Positions 14,656 to 23,531 of a stretch of DNA of 64,000 bases are shown here, one piece after another. The stretch lies in assembly GCF_011759375.1 (NCBI RefSeq), contig NZ_JAARML010000005.1, forward strand, positions 248,001-312,000, read 5' to 3'. This DNA is from Paraflavitalea devenefica. Its GTDB lineage: Bacteria > Bacteroidota > Bacteroidia > Chitinophagales > Chitinophagaceae. Below the pieces are notes generated by a model. The model had not been told where the DNA came from, made no database searches, and worked only from the letters and a program-made list of their open reading frames with translations. Both the position numbers and the translations under genes were made by a program. Each line of letters begins with the position of its first letter. Positions within the stretch are counted from its first letter, which is position 1.

Positions 14656-16062
14656 TTACTGAGCTAATCTGCCCAGTAGTTTTAATTTATGCTTTACTTC
14701 TTCCGACCAGGGAAAGCCGATGGAAAGCCTCATACAGTTTTCAAATTGATCCTGTAAGGTAAACATCCTTCCCGGGGCAATGCTTATTTTCTGTTTTAGA
14801 GCTTTGTCAAACAGTTCTGTGGTATTCACTGTTTTATTGAACTCCACCCATAAGGCAAGTCCACCCTGCGGCCTGCTTGTTTTAGTGCCTTCCGGAAAAT
14901 ATTCCGCTATAGCCTGTATATAATGCTGATAATTGCTGTGTAAGGTCTGACGCAACTTGTGCAGATGATTTTCATACCGGCCGCTTTTCAGGAAATTGGC
15001 TACCGCCTCCTGTATAAGGGTAGAAGATGATATGGCATGAACCAGTTTGAGTTTCAGGATCTGTTCCTTGTATCTGCCTGGTGCTACCCAACCCACACGA
15101 TAGCCCGGCGCCAGGGCTTTGGAAACTGAGCTACACCACAACACGGTTCCCTCTTTATCAAATGCCTTGCAACATGTTGGACGTTGAGTGCCAAAGTAAA
15201 GATCGCCATATATATCATCTTCTATGAGCGGGATATGATGTTGGGCCAACAGCTTCACCACTTCTTTTTTATGTTCATCAGGCATACAACTGCCCAAAGG
15301 GGTATTGAAGTTTGGCACCAACAGGCAAAGGTTGATCCTGGGGATTGCTTTTTTCAAGGCATCTATTTCAATGCCAGTAGCCGGATGTGTAGGCAGTTCA
15401 AGTACTTTTAGTCCCAGGCTCCTGGCCAGTTGTAAAGTGCCGGGATAACAAGGGCTTTCCATAGCAATGGTATCGCCAGGCTTTCCCAAAGCCATCATGC
15501 AAAAGGATAAAGCATTCATCCCCCCGGCGGTAGTTACCAGGTCATTTTCATGAAGACTTCCTCCCCAATACATGGCGCGGGCGGCAATCATTCTCCGCAA
15601 TTTTTCATTGCCCTGCAACTGTTCATAGGCTGTACCGCTACCCTTAAGTTCCCGGGTAGCATGTATTATTTCTTTATTCAGTTTTGTTAATGGCAATAAT
15701 TCAGCGGCAGGCGCTCCAACAGAAAAAAGCGTAAGATCAGTTTTGCCGATGTTGGCATAGACTTTCCTGATCAATTCCTCCGGCTCTTTATTGTTGCTGA
15801 CCTGTGAGGGCTTGCTTACTTCCGGAAGTGGAAGTTTTCGATACGATAGCCGGCTTACAAAATATCCGGATTGTGGTTTTGATTCAATGAGTGATTGGGC
15901 TTCCAGCTCCAGGAAGATCCTTTTAGCGGTATTCATGCTGATGCCATGCTCCTGGCACAACATCCTGACCGAAGGCAGACGGTCACCAGGCTTTAAAACT
16001 TCATTCCTGATCAGTTTGGCAATATTGTTTGATATGTCAACGTATAGAAAATCGTTTTTCAT
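14656..16062 (-). CDS. MocR/PdxR-type regulator (GntR HTH + aminotransferase-like domain)
   Basis: A cytoplasmic transcription factor. An N-terminal GntR winged helix (residues 1-75: KPGDRLPSVRMLCQEHGISMNTAKRIFLELE within it) is joined to a fold-type I aminotransferase domain that binds PLP. The PLP-lysine region is WCSSVSKALAPGYRVGW, and GSGTAYEQLQGNEKLRRMIA and PNFNTPLG are also typical. I prefer the start at 16062 (MKNDFLYVD) over 16122, because the longer form would run through the 30-bp-spaced direct repeats that look like its own operator and adds 20 residues with no family counterpart. It is divergent from the GNAT/PaiB genes, which it probably controls. Confidence 0.92.
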   Translation of the reverse strand: MKNDFLYVDISNNIAKLIRNEVLKPGDRLPSVRMLCQEHGISMNTAKRIFLELEAQSLIESKPQSGYFVSRLSYRKLPLPEVSKPSQVSNNKEPEELIRKVYANIGKTDLTLFSVGAPAAELLPLTKLNKEIIHATRELKGSGTAYEQLQGNEKLRRMIAARAMYWGGSLHENDLVTTAGGMNALSFCMMALGKPGDTIAMESPCYPGTLQLARSLGLKVLELPTHPATGIEIDALKKAIPRINLCLLVPNFNTPLGSCMPDEHKKEVVKLLAQHHIPLIEDDIYGDLYFGTQRPTCCKAFDKEGTVLWCSSVSKALAPGYRVGWVAPGRYKEQILKLKLVHAISSSTLIQEAVANFLKSGRYENHLHKLRQTLHSNYQHYIQAIAEYFPEGTKTSRPQGGLALWVEFNKTVNTTELFDKALKQKISIAPGRMFTLQDQFENCMRLSIGFPWSEEVKHKLKLLGRLAQ

Positions 16063-16074
16063 GCTATAAAGGTA

Positions 16075-16137
16075 ACTGTGTCCATTAAAATAGTCAAAAC
16101 TGAGACTGTGCCCATTGGGCAACCCTGTCTATTTTTG
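16075..16137 (+). promoter_or_regulatory. MocR operator (two direct repeats) over the GNAT/paiB promoter
   Basis: ACTGTGTCCATT (16075-16086) and ACTGTGCCCATT (16105-16116) are the same 12-mer with one change, 30 bp apart in the same orientation, as is usual for MocR-family sites. The second copy covers the expected -33 position (TGTG, 16107-16110) of a promoter whose -7 element TATTTTTG lies at 16130-16137, 19 bp on. The GNAT gene starts at 16157. Regulator identity is inferred from the divergent neighbour. Confidence 0.7.
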
Positions 16138-16156
16138 CATGAAAACTGCAATAACT

Positions 16157-16615
16157 ATGTCAGAAGTAATTATTAAGACAGGTAAAGAGAATATGGATGT
16201 TACAATGATACATCGTTTCCTGACAGAAGATTCCTATTGGGCTAGGGGCATTTCCTATGCGCTGGTGGACCGTTCACTGACCCACTCATTTTGTACCGGC
16301 GCCTTTGTAAATGGTAATCAGGTCGGATTCGGAAGAGTGATCACTGATTATTACACTTTCGGGTGGTTCGCTGATTTTTTCGTATTACCGGAATACCGCG
16401 GACAAGGAATTTCCAAAAAAATATTATCCCATATATTGGAGCAACCGTGGTCTAAACGTTTGAGAAGAAAGATGCTCAATACCAGCGACGCACATGGCTT
16501 ATACCGCCAGTTTCAGTTTAAAGATCTTGGGAACCCTTCCTATGTATTGGAAGTATATCAACCCGATATTCACTTACAGTATAGAGAAGAAATAGAGGCG
16601 TCTCAGGTTTTGTAG
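16157..16615 (+). CDS. GNAT family N-acetyltransferase
   Basis: A 152-residue acetyl-CoA-dependent acetyltransferase. The acetyl-CoA loop is VLPEYRGQGISKKILSHIL, preceded by GFGRVITDYYTFGWFADFFV. A C-terminal GLYRQFQFKDLGNPSYVLEVY matches the small GNAT family that includes YcaM/PaiA-like enzymes; substrate is unknown. The start at 16157 (MSEVIIKTG) is chosen because the -7 element at 16130-16137 would put the transcript start just before it; an earlier in-frame ATG at 16139 or 16115 would overlap the promoter. It is followed 27 bp later by the PaiB-type gene. Confidence 0.85.
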   Translation: MSEVIIKTGKENMDVTMIHRFLTEDSYWARGISYALVDRSLTHSFCTGAFVNGNQVGFGRVITDYYTFGWFADFFVLPEYRGQGISKKILSHILEQPWSKRLRRKMLNTSDAHGLYRQFQFKDLGNPSYVLEVYQPDIHLQYREEIEASQVL

Positions 16616-16642
16616 ATATTAGCCTATTTAAAATAATAATCC

Positions 16643-17254
16643 ATGTTTATACCCAACGCATTCAAATTCGAAGATACCGCGGGCAAGATCGCCTTTATGA
16701 AACGGTACAGCTTTGCTACTATAGTGACCTGTAAAGACCAAATGCCAATAGCTACCCAATTGCCGTTTGTTGTGGATGAAAGTGCCGGGAGTTTGCGGTT
16801 ATGCGCCCACCTGGCTGCTGCCAATGAACAGGCAAAATATATAGAAACGAATACTTCCCTCGTCATATTCTCGGAGCCGCACGCTTATATCTCGCCTAAG
16901 CATTACGATAAGCGGGAGAGCGTACCCACCTGGGATTATATTGCTATACATGCCTATGGAAGGGCCAGGATCATCGAAGATGAAATGGCCAAGCTGAAAG
17001 CCCTGGAACAGATGATACATTTTTATGAACAGGATTATATGGAACAATGGCAAGGCCTTTCCGATAAGTTCAAAAAGGGCATGATGCAGGGTATTGTAGC
17101 TTTTGAAATTGAAGTAACAGATTTACAGGGACAACAGAAGCTGAGCCAGAATAAAACAGTAAAAGAGCGGGAAAAGATCATTCAACAGTTGGAGAAAAGC
17201 ACTGACAGCGTTCAAAAAGATTTGGCGCCTTTCATCAGGAACTTGTCGAAGTAA
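16643..17254 (+). CDS. PaiB-type FMN-binding protein
   Basis: A 203-residue member of the PaiB family (FMN-binding split barrel; PaiB of Bacillus was described as a negative regulator with PaiA). It starts MFIPNAFKFED, then has SFATIVTCKDQMPIATQLPFV, LCAHLAAANEQAKY, SPKHYDKRESVPTWDYIAIHAYG and a C-terminal KLSQNKTVKER, all family landmarks. Pairing with an acetyltransferase is the paiAB arrangement; here the pair is under a divergent MocR-type regulator, which hints at amine or vitamin B6 chemistry. Whether it regulates or acts as an enzyme is not shown by the sequence. Confidence 0.9.
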   Translation: MFIPNAFKFEDTAGKIAFMKRYSFATIVTCKDQMPIATQLPFVVDESAGSLRLCAHLAAANEQAKYIETNTSLVIFSEPHAYISPKHYDKRESVPTWDYIAIHAYGRARIIEDEMAKLKALEQMIHFYEQDYMEQWQGLSDKFKKGMMQGIVAFEIEVTDLQGQQKLSQNKTVKEREKIIQQLEKSTDSVQKDLAPFIRNLSK

Positions 17255-17303
17255 CGTGGTCGCTTTTTAGCAATAGCAGTAGATGGCATCCATGAAGCTT
17301 CCG

Positions 17304-18932
17304 CTAATATTTCTCCCATTCCCAATGCTCTGATAACATCCTGTATCGCTTTATATCAGTATCGTTGCTGTCGCCCCATTTTGTTTGTCCAAGATTGTCG
17401 CGAATTTCGTAACGGACCAGGAAACATCGGGGATCGGTATTGTTTTTTGCAATAGCCCTGTCAATTTCTTTCATAGCCTCATTGTATTTTTTTAATTGAT
17501 TGAATACAGAAGCCCGGTACATATTGATCCTATAATCCTTTAATCCAAGCTCTTCAGCTTTGTTTATGTTATCAAGTGCATTATTAAAACAGTTTTTGGT
17601 GTCATCTCCCCAACCTAAATAAGGGCCTCGGTGAAAATGTGCAAGGGCACGGGCAAGATACAGTTCGGGAGCTTTTGGATGCTGGCTGATGATGGAGTCA
17701 AAATGAATAACCGGATGATCAGCACTGGAGTGGTTATACCCAAACTCTTCTGCTTTTAGCCAATGCCTGAAGGCCGATTTTTTGTCTCCATCGAGGTATT
17801 CAGCCCTTGCAAGCGTAAAGTAAGTATCGCAGTACTCAGATACTCCCTGAGGCCGGTCGTTTAAATGATTGTCGGGTATTTCTTCAATGGTCGTCTTTAA
17901 ATCGTCAATGGCCCCTTTATAATCCTTAAGGTATTTCATTTTGAAATTTGCCCGGTCAATGTTTGCATTGGTGCTGCCTTTTGAAACGGCACACATAGTA
18001 CTATAATCTGCTAATGCTTTGTCGTACTTTCCCAGTTTAATGAACAACTCTATTCTCGTTCTGTAATTTTGCACTTTACTTTCCCAGTCCTCTTGCCACT
18101 TGTAGGTTTTGCAATTGATGGCCAACGAAATATTTTCGATCGCTTTCTCGTATTCCAGGGTTTGGGTATATGCGCTGCTAAGAAGGTATAATATTTCGCA
18201 ATTTTTAGTGCCATTGTTCTTTTCAATTCCTTTCTCAATATCCGCAAAGGCTGGTTCGGGCTGGTTATTTTGAAGGTAGTAGGTAGCCCTCTTGAGATAA
18301 TAGGAAGCCGGAAGGTCTTTATCCGATAAAAAAGAAAGGTCAATGCCGGGTTGGTATTCAAGATAACCATTGGCCGGCAATTGCTTCACCGTATATAAAG
18401 TCAATCCGTTTCTGAGCAATGCGCTGTTCCTGTCATGGCCGCCCTCATTGGTGTAGGTATTGCTATCCTGCTTAGACCGGTAATACTTGAAATAACCTCT
18501 TTGTATTACCAGTGAATCTATTCCATCCCGGAAGCCCATACCATTTTGGCCCATGATCCCGATCATATCAATCATCATGGTATCTTTCTTGTATATGATG
18601 TACATTCTTTGGTTTGATCCGGCATCTGAATAGCTATTTTCATCTATATCTGCTGTTGACGGCAAACTAAATCCGGAAGCACGCCCGTTGATACGGGCTT
18701 TGCTATATCCCTTTAATAGTTTCGGGTATAGAAATGTTTCCTGGTAGATCTTTTCTCCGGCCAGAATAAATGTCCTGATTTTTAAAGAAGTGTCGGTGAG
18801 CAGGTCTATCTTATCAAGTTTGTCATTGTACAGGTTGTTAATGATTAACCCACCCCCGCCACCTGGCTGTCCGTACAATTGCCCGGTAAAAAGCAGCAGT
18901 AAAAAAAGAAAGTTCCTGTTTACAGCATTCAT
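17304..18932 (-). CDS. Exported TPR-repeat protein
   Basis: About 542 residues with a signal peptide (NRNFLFLLLLFTGQLYGQ) when started at 18932; the longer form from 19016 places 28 unrelated residues before the signal and is unlikely. A glycine-rich stretch follows the cleavage site. The middle and C-terminal parts carry tetratricopeptide repeats, for example YYLKRATYYLQNNQPEPAFADIEKG, AYTQTLEYEKAIENISLAI, LGKYDKALADYSTMCAV and LKKYNEAMKEIDRAIAKN. It probably acts as a periplasmic protein-interaction scaffold. Partners are unknown. It stands alone on this strand. Confidence 0.8.
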   Translation of the reverse strand: MNAVNRNFLFLLLLFTGQLYGQPGGGGGLIINNLYNDKLDKIDLLTDTSLKIRTFILAGEKIYQETFLYPKLLKGYSKARINGRASGFSLPSTADIDENSYSDAGSNQRMYIIYKKDTMMIDMIGIMGQNGMGFRDGIDSLVIQRGYFKYYRSKQDSNTYTNEGGHDRNSALLRNGLTLYTVKQLPANGYLEYQPGIDLSFLSDKDLPASYYLKRATYYLQNNQPEPAFADIEKGIEKNNGTKNCEILYLLSSAYTQTLEYEKAIENISLAINCKTYKWQEDWESKVQNYRTRIELFIKLGKYDKALADYSTMCAVSKGSTNANIDRANFKMKYLKDYKGAIDDLKTTIEEIPDNHLNDRPQGVSEYCDTYFTLARAEYLDGDKKSAFRHWLKAEEFGYNHSSADHPVIHFDSIISQHPKAPELYLARALAHFHRGPYLGWGDDTKNCFNNALDNINKAEELGLKDYRINMYRASVFNQLKKYNEAMKEIDRAIAKNNTDPRCFLVRYEIRDNLGQTKWGDSNDTDIKRYRMLSEHWEWEKY

Positions 18933-19127
18933 GTACAAAATGTGAAGATGGTAAAATGAGTATCTCCTGATTCCGAGATTACAAAATTTGGATGAAACAA
19001 CAGAGGATTTATGCATCTTAATCGTTGGAGGTATGTTAAATGGCAGAAAACATAGCTTCCTTGCTCCCGATCAATTATTATATAGCTGTGGATTTTTATA
19101 TGTAAATTAGGTGATAGCTGATCTGCG

Positions 19128-19976
19128 ATGATGAAGATATTGCCTTATATCGTGTTATTCATTTTTTGCCAGAAGTCCCCGGACCCTGGTATGCTACCAC
19201 CGAATGGATTTGAAAAAACGCCTCAAGTAATATCCATTAAGAAGGGTATTATCCCGGAAGCATCAGGCATTGCCGATAGTAAAAGAAACGCCGGTTATTT
19301 ATGGGTACAGCAAGACAGTGGTAATCCTCCTTATGTCTATTTATTAAAACACGACGGCACGATAACGGATTCTGTATTCATTGAGGGTGCTGACAATAGG
19401 GATTGGGAAGATATGGCCCTTGCCGGTAGTCAACTGTATATAGCTGATATTGGTGATAATAATGCGGCCCATTCTCAATGCACATTTTATTATTTTACAG
19501 AACCAGCCCGAGGCACGCACAAAATTGCTGACTTCAAAACAATCCATTTCAAATACCCGGATGGTGCGCATGATGCTGAAGCATTCCTGGTAGATCCTGG
19601 TACGAAAGATATTTATATTATCACCAAGAGGGGGGAGAAATCGAAAGTCTATAAACTCGTTTATCCGCAAAGTACCACCGCATTAAATGAAGCCGTGTTT
19701 GTGGCCAATCTTGCCTTCAATGGTGTGGTAAGTGCCGCCATTTCCCCCGATGCCAAAGAGATCATTGTAAAAACCTATACCCACCTGTATTATTATACCA
19801 AAGAGGCTTCCCAGTCTATAGCTGCGGCGCTCGAAAAACAACCTTCCACCTTGGATTACCAGGTAGAAATGCAGGGAGAAGCCATTAGTTTCAGGCTTGA
19901 TAACAAAGGCTTTTATACCCTCAGCGAAAAGAATTTTAATGTTATACCATCCCTTCATTATTATAAGCGGAAGTGA
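19128..19976 (+). CDS. Hypothetical lipoprotein, probable beta-propeller
   Basis: A 282-residue protein starting MMKILPYIVLFIFCQK, where the cysteine at residue 14 looks like a lipobox. The body has strand-rich repeats with recurring motifs: EASGIADSKRNAGYLWVQQDSG, NRDWEDMALAGSQLYIADIGDN, HDAEAFLVDPGTKDIYIITKR and GEAISFRLDNKGFYTLSEK. These suggest a six-bladed propeller of the SdiA-regulated/phytase-like type, an inference from pattern. It converges with the serine hydrolase gene and has no obvious operon partner. Confidence 0.72.
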   Translation: MMKILPYIVLFIFCQKSPDPGMLPPNGFEKTPQVISIKKGIIPEASGIADSKRNAGYLWVQQDSGNPPYVYLLKHDGTITDSVFIEGADNRDWEDMALAGSQLYIADIGDNNAAHSQCTFYYFTEPARGTHKIADFKTIHFKYPDGAHDAEAFLVDPGTKDIYIITKRGEKSKVYKLVYPQSTTALNEAVFVANLAFNGVVSAAISPDAKEIIVKTYTHLYYYTKEASQSIAAALEKQPSTLDYQVEMQGEAISFRLDNKGFYTLSEKNFNVIPSLHYYKRK

Positions 19977-19993
19977 ATAAGCTGTACTTTAGG

Positions 19994-21520
19994 TCATTTT
20001 AAAAGTTGTTCCAATACTTTCTTGCCACCTTCGTTTTTGGGATTGAGTTCAACCGATTTTTTATACATGTTGACTGCTTCATTTTTGTGTCCCATTTTTA
20101 AAAGAATCTCCCCGTAACTGTCGTAAGCGTTCCAACTGTTAGGAAATAATTCTGTGTTGAGCTTGAAGGTTTCATAGGCTTCCTGGTATTTGCGTTCTTC
20201 CGGAAAATGAAAGGGATTTGGGTTGTTGCTGCCTCCCATAAAATCATATCCCAGGTAATTCAATTCTTCTTCACTGAGTTGATAATGTAAGGTGTCTTGT
20301 TTTAATGAATTGACCGTATCACTGGCTGCAACAGCACCGTCCTTCAGCAATACACGGGCGTAAATAGCCGCTAAACTTTTTTTGGGAAGTGATACCTGAA
20401 CGCCATTGAGTATTTTCAATGCCGCAAAGCCTAAGGGCTGAGCGTTAGTATAGTGAATATTGTCGAAGATGATGATGGTCTGATGTTGGGAGATATTTCT
20501 TATCAATATGCAATTGATGCCAGTAGCATTCCCATTGTGATAAACCGCCTTTCCAAATGTGGTATCAGTTGATACTTCCCATCCCAATCCGAAGTTTCCG
20601 GGATTATTGTTCCCATTATTTAGTTTTACCGGTGTAAAGGCTTCATTAATTAGAGACGCCGGCAACAGCTTACCATTGTAATAGGCCTTATCGTAGTTGA
20701 GTAAATCATGAACGGTACTTACATAATCTCCGAATCCTGAAAAATTATAGGCCGACCAATAGTTGACGATATAAGGAACTTGTGTTGCTTTGACCAGGCT
20801 GTCTGAATAGCGGTGCGGATAAAGATAAGCATAGGCCAGTGGAACCTTGTTAGAGTCACTATATTGAGACCGCATTGATAAAAAATGTGTATTGGTCATA
20901 TTGGCAGGCCGCAAAACATACCTTGTTATGTAGTCAGGGTGCATCATGCCGGAAACTTTTTCGATCAATAGTGCCAATACTATAAAATTCACATTGTCAT
21001 ACCTTCCTTTATCGCCGGGTTGATAAAGTAATGGCTTTGGATTTGACACCACACCGTCCATGAAATCAGCATTGGTAAATACTCTTTCAGGTTGTTGCTT
21101 TCTTATACTGTCAAAAAAAGCATTATAGGGAGGAATACCCGAGGTATGAGATAGAAGATGTTTGATAGTAATTTTTTCGTACGGAAACCAGGGCAAGTAT
21201 TTTTTTACAGGATCACTTATCTTTAGCTTGCCGGATTGGGATAGTTGAAGTATAGCTGTGGCGGTAAGTGTTTTGGACAGTGAGGCAATAACGAATGCTG
21301 TGTTATTGGTATTGGCTATCTTTTTTTCAAAATCGGCATACCCAAATGATTGTTCATAAATAATTGCTCCGTTTTCTGCTACCAATACATTTCCATTGAA
21401 CTGCCCGCTTTCAGCCAGTGCTGAAAAGTATTTTTTCAAAGCCACCTGTTTAGTTTGGCCAAACAGATGAGTGAAGCTTAGCAAAAGAAGAGGAAGAATT
21501 TTAATTTGTTTGTTAAACAT
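19994..21520 (-). CDS. Serine hydrolase (class C beta-lactamase/DD-peptidase fold) with C-terminal TPR
   Basis: An exported 508-residue enzyme. A signal peptide (KILPLLLLSFTHLFG) precedes the penicillin-binding-protein-like domain. The catalytic S80-x-x-K83 is in IASLSKTLTATA. The second motif Y-x-N is in RYDNVNFIVLALLIEKVSG, and YHNGNATG replaces the usual third-motif HxG. About 65 C-terminal residues form a TPR-like unit (EAYETFKLNTELFPNSWNAYDSYGEILLKMGHKNEAVNMYKKSVELNP as a landmark region). The substrate cannot be told; D-amino-peptide or ester hydrolysis is typical. The 276-bp gap upstream (21521-21796) is AT-rich with nothing further supported. Confidence 0.9.
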   Translation of the reverse strand: MFNKQIKILPLLLLSFTHLFGQTKQVALKKYFSALAESGQFNGNVLVAENGAIIYEQSFGYADFEKKIANTNNTAFVIASLSKTLTATAILQLSQSGKLKISDPVKKYLPWFPYEKITIKHLLSHTSGIPPYNAFFDSIRKQQPERVFTNADFMDGVVSNPKPLLYQPGDKGRYDNVNFIVLALLIEKVSGMMHPDYITRYVLRPANMTNTHFLSMRSQYSDSNKVPLAYAYLYPHRYSDSLVKATQVPYIVNYWSAYNFSGFGDYVSTVHDLLNYDKAYYNGKLLPASLINEAFTPVKLNNGNNNPGNFGLGWEVSTDTTFGKAVYHNGNATGINCILIRNISQHQTIIIFDNIHYTNAQPLGFAALKILNGVQVSLPKKSLAAIYARVLLKDGAVAASDTVNSLKQDTLHYQLSEEELNYLGYDFMGGSNNPNPFHFPEERKYQEAYETFKLNTELFPNSWNAYDSYGEILLKMGHKNEAVNMYKKSVELNPKNEGGKKVLEQLLK

Positions 21521-21796
21521 GAAACGATTTGTTTAAGAGAATCAATATTGTCATTCTTTTGGCAATGGGCATGCCTGATACTTAAATAGAAATAAATCAA
21601 CTATTTATATAGCTATATGCCTATAACGCCGTTCGTTTTCAATACAACAGATGTACGCTTATATTACAACTAAGAGGTCCTGTTTTTATAATCTAATTAC
21701 AAACGATTACCAGATTATCCAGTACATTAAAAAGGCTTAATCTATTACGATTATTTTTTATAGCTTTAACTTATAGAAACTCTCAATCAAACCGGC

Positions 21797-22378
21797 ATGT
21801 TGGGCGTAGTATTATCCGGCGGGCTAAGTTCCCGCATGGGAACCGACAAAGGGCTGATGAAGCTGGAGGCGAAGACCTGGGCGCAAACAGCGCTGGATAA
21901 GCTCACCACTTTACAGCTTCCAGTGGTTATTTCTGTAAATGCCACACAATATGAAACCTACCCGGCTGTATTCCCCGCAGAACAATTGGTAAAGGATAAT
22001 GAGGGCCTGGATATCCACGGACCACTGGCTGGTGTGCTGAGTGTGCATGTTCAATACCCCCAGGAAGACCTGCTGGTGCTGGCCTGCGATATGCCACTAA
22101 TGGATCCGGTGATCATAGAACAATTGATTATAGCGTACAGGAATAACGAGGAAGAAGCCTATGTATTTACCAATGGTGGAGAGCCGGAACCGCTGTGCGC
22201 TATCTATACTGCCAAAGCATTGGCCGCCACCCTCCAACGCTACCATAATCGTGAACTGTCAAAGCATAGTATGAAGTTCATGCTGGAGCACCTGGTGGTC
22301 CATTTCATCCCTTTACTGCCAGGCCAGGAAAAGTTCTTCCGCAACTTTAATGCGCATGCGGAGTTGAATGGGTTGTAG
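21797..22378 (+). CDS. mobA: Molybdenum cofactor guanylyltransferase
   Basis: Transfers GMP to Mo-molybdopterin to make the bis-MGD cofactor needed by the nitrate reductase encoded nearby. The 193-residue protein starts with the nucleotide-binding signature LSGGLSSRMGTDKG and has LACDMPLMDP, the metal-binding region, near residue 100. It stands apart from the main Moco operon but next to the nitrate locus. Its last 32 bases overlap, in antisense, the 3' end of the acyltransferase gene. Confidence 0.94.
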   Translation: MLGVVLSGGLSSRMGTDKGLMKLEAKTWAQTALDKLTTLQLPVVISVNATQYETYPAVFPAEQLVKDNEGLDIHGPLAGVLSVHVQYPQEDLLVLACDMPLMDPVIIEQLIIAYRNNEEEAYVFTNGGEPEPLCAIYTAKALAATLQRYHNRELSKHSMKFMLEHLVVHFIPLLPGQEKFFRNFNAHAELNGL

Positions 22379-23516
22379 TTTTGGGTTTCAGCCACCGGCG
22401 GCAGAGCTGGTAAATGGGTTTCTCCACAGCTATATACAGCACTATACTTACTATCCATAATAACACAAAGTTCCTGTCGGGGAGCAATACCCAGGATTTG
22501 ATCTTCAGGTTTACATAACTGATGTGTACGAGATAAAAGGCAAAAGAAGCATTTCCTAAGAATACCATTACACGGGAAGCAAAAAAACGCTGTACCCAGG
22601 TCTTTTCTTCCATCAGGCCGGCAAAGGAGATAACGGTAAATACAGGCAAAATAAACAACAGGATGAGCAGGCCGGGCAGGGTATCGGTGCCATGCTGGTA
22701 GATATTTTTTGGAAAAAGGCCTATGGTATAACAGGTAATAAAAATACCTGCTATACCTATGAGGGTTTTGTGCGGTAGTTGCTTTAAGAAGGTGGTACGG
22801 CCGCTTTTCCAGGCGCCCGCCAGCAACATGCCCGCCAAAAACTCCGTACTGCGTCCGAAAAAAGTGGAATGCAGGAGGAAGTCGGCTGGGTAGAAGAATT
22901 TTCCGGGATTGCCATTTACCTGATGCCAGGTATAGCCAACGGCCCATGCTGCTGCCAATAAAGCAATTAAAAAAGTAACCAGGTACAACAGGTGTTTGCG
23001 CTGAAGCAGGCATAGCAATGGCGCCAGCCCGTAAAAACACATTTCTACATTCAGCGACCAGGCCTGTGCCAGGCCATCCAGGTTATGAGCGTTGGAAAAG
23101 GCATGTGCCAGTGAATAGGTAAGTGGGGTAAAGGCCCCCTTGCTATAAGGGGTGTCTAAATAATAGCAGGTAAGAATGAGCCAGTATAAAGGCATGATCC
23201 GTGCAAGTCTTAACCCAATATACCGCCAGTAGGCGCCAGGAGATTGTAAAGGCTTCTCTCCGTAGGTGTACGCGATGAGAAAACCGCTAAGCACAAAGAA
23301 GAGGGAAACCCCAATATGGAATTCATTCAGTAGGCGGATAACTTCAACAGGCAGGCTATCGCGCCAGTATTTGCGGTTGTGGTAAACAAATACCAGGCAG
23401 GCTGCCAGGCAACGAAAACCGGTCAACGCATTAAACCTTGTGGGTTCTGGAGGCAGATTTTTTCTCTCTACGGCAGGTAGTGGAACAGGTTCCGCCACCA
23501 ATGTTGTCAGGGGCAT
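22347..23516 (-). CDS. Acyltransferase 3 family membrane protein
   Basis: A 389-residue integral membrane O-acyltransferase with about ten hydrophobic segments. The family start is FNALTGFRCLAACLVFVYHNR, with the proposed catalytic histidine in VYHN, then FHIGVSLFFVLSGFLIAY and RLARIMPLYWLILTCYY. Such enzymes acetylate cell-surface sugars or lipids. It begins 15 bp after the NiR/rubredoxin gene, so it may be co-transcribed with the nitrate locus, but a metabolic link is not evident. Its 3' end overlaps mobA in antisense by 32 bases. Confidence 0.92.
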   Translation of the reverse strand: MPLTTLVAEPVPLPAVERKNLPPEPTRFNALTGFRCLAACLVFVYHNRKYWRDSLPVEVIRLLNEFHIGVSLFFVLSGFLIAYTYGEKPLQSPGAYWRYIGLRLARIMPLYWLILTCYYLDTPYSKGAFTPLTYSLAHAFSNAHNLDGLAQAWSLNVEMCFYGLAPLLCLLQRKHLLYLVTFLIALLAAAWAVGYTWHQVNGNPGKFFYPADFLLHSTFFGRSTEFLAGMLLAGAWKSGRTTFLKQLPHKTLIGIAGIFITCYTIGLFPKNIYQHGTDTLPGLLILLFILPVFTVISFAGLMEEKTWVQRFFASRVMVFLGNASFAFYLVHISYVNLKIKSWVLLPDRNFVLLWIVSIVLYIAVEKPIYQLCRRWLKPKTTTHSTPHAH

Positions 23517-23531
23517 AGGCCGATAAAGATA

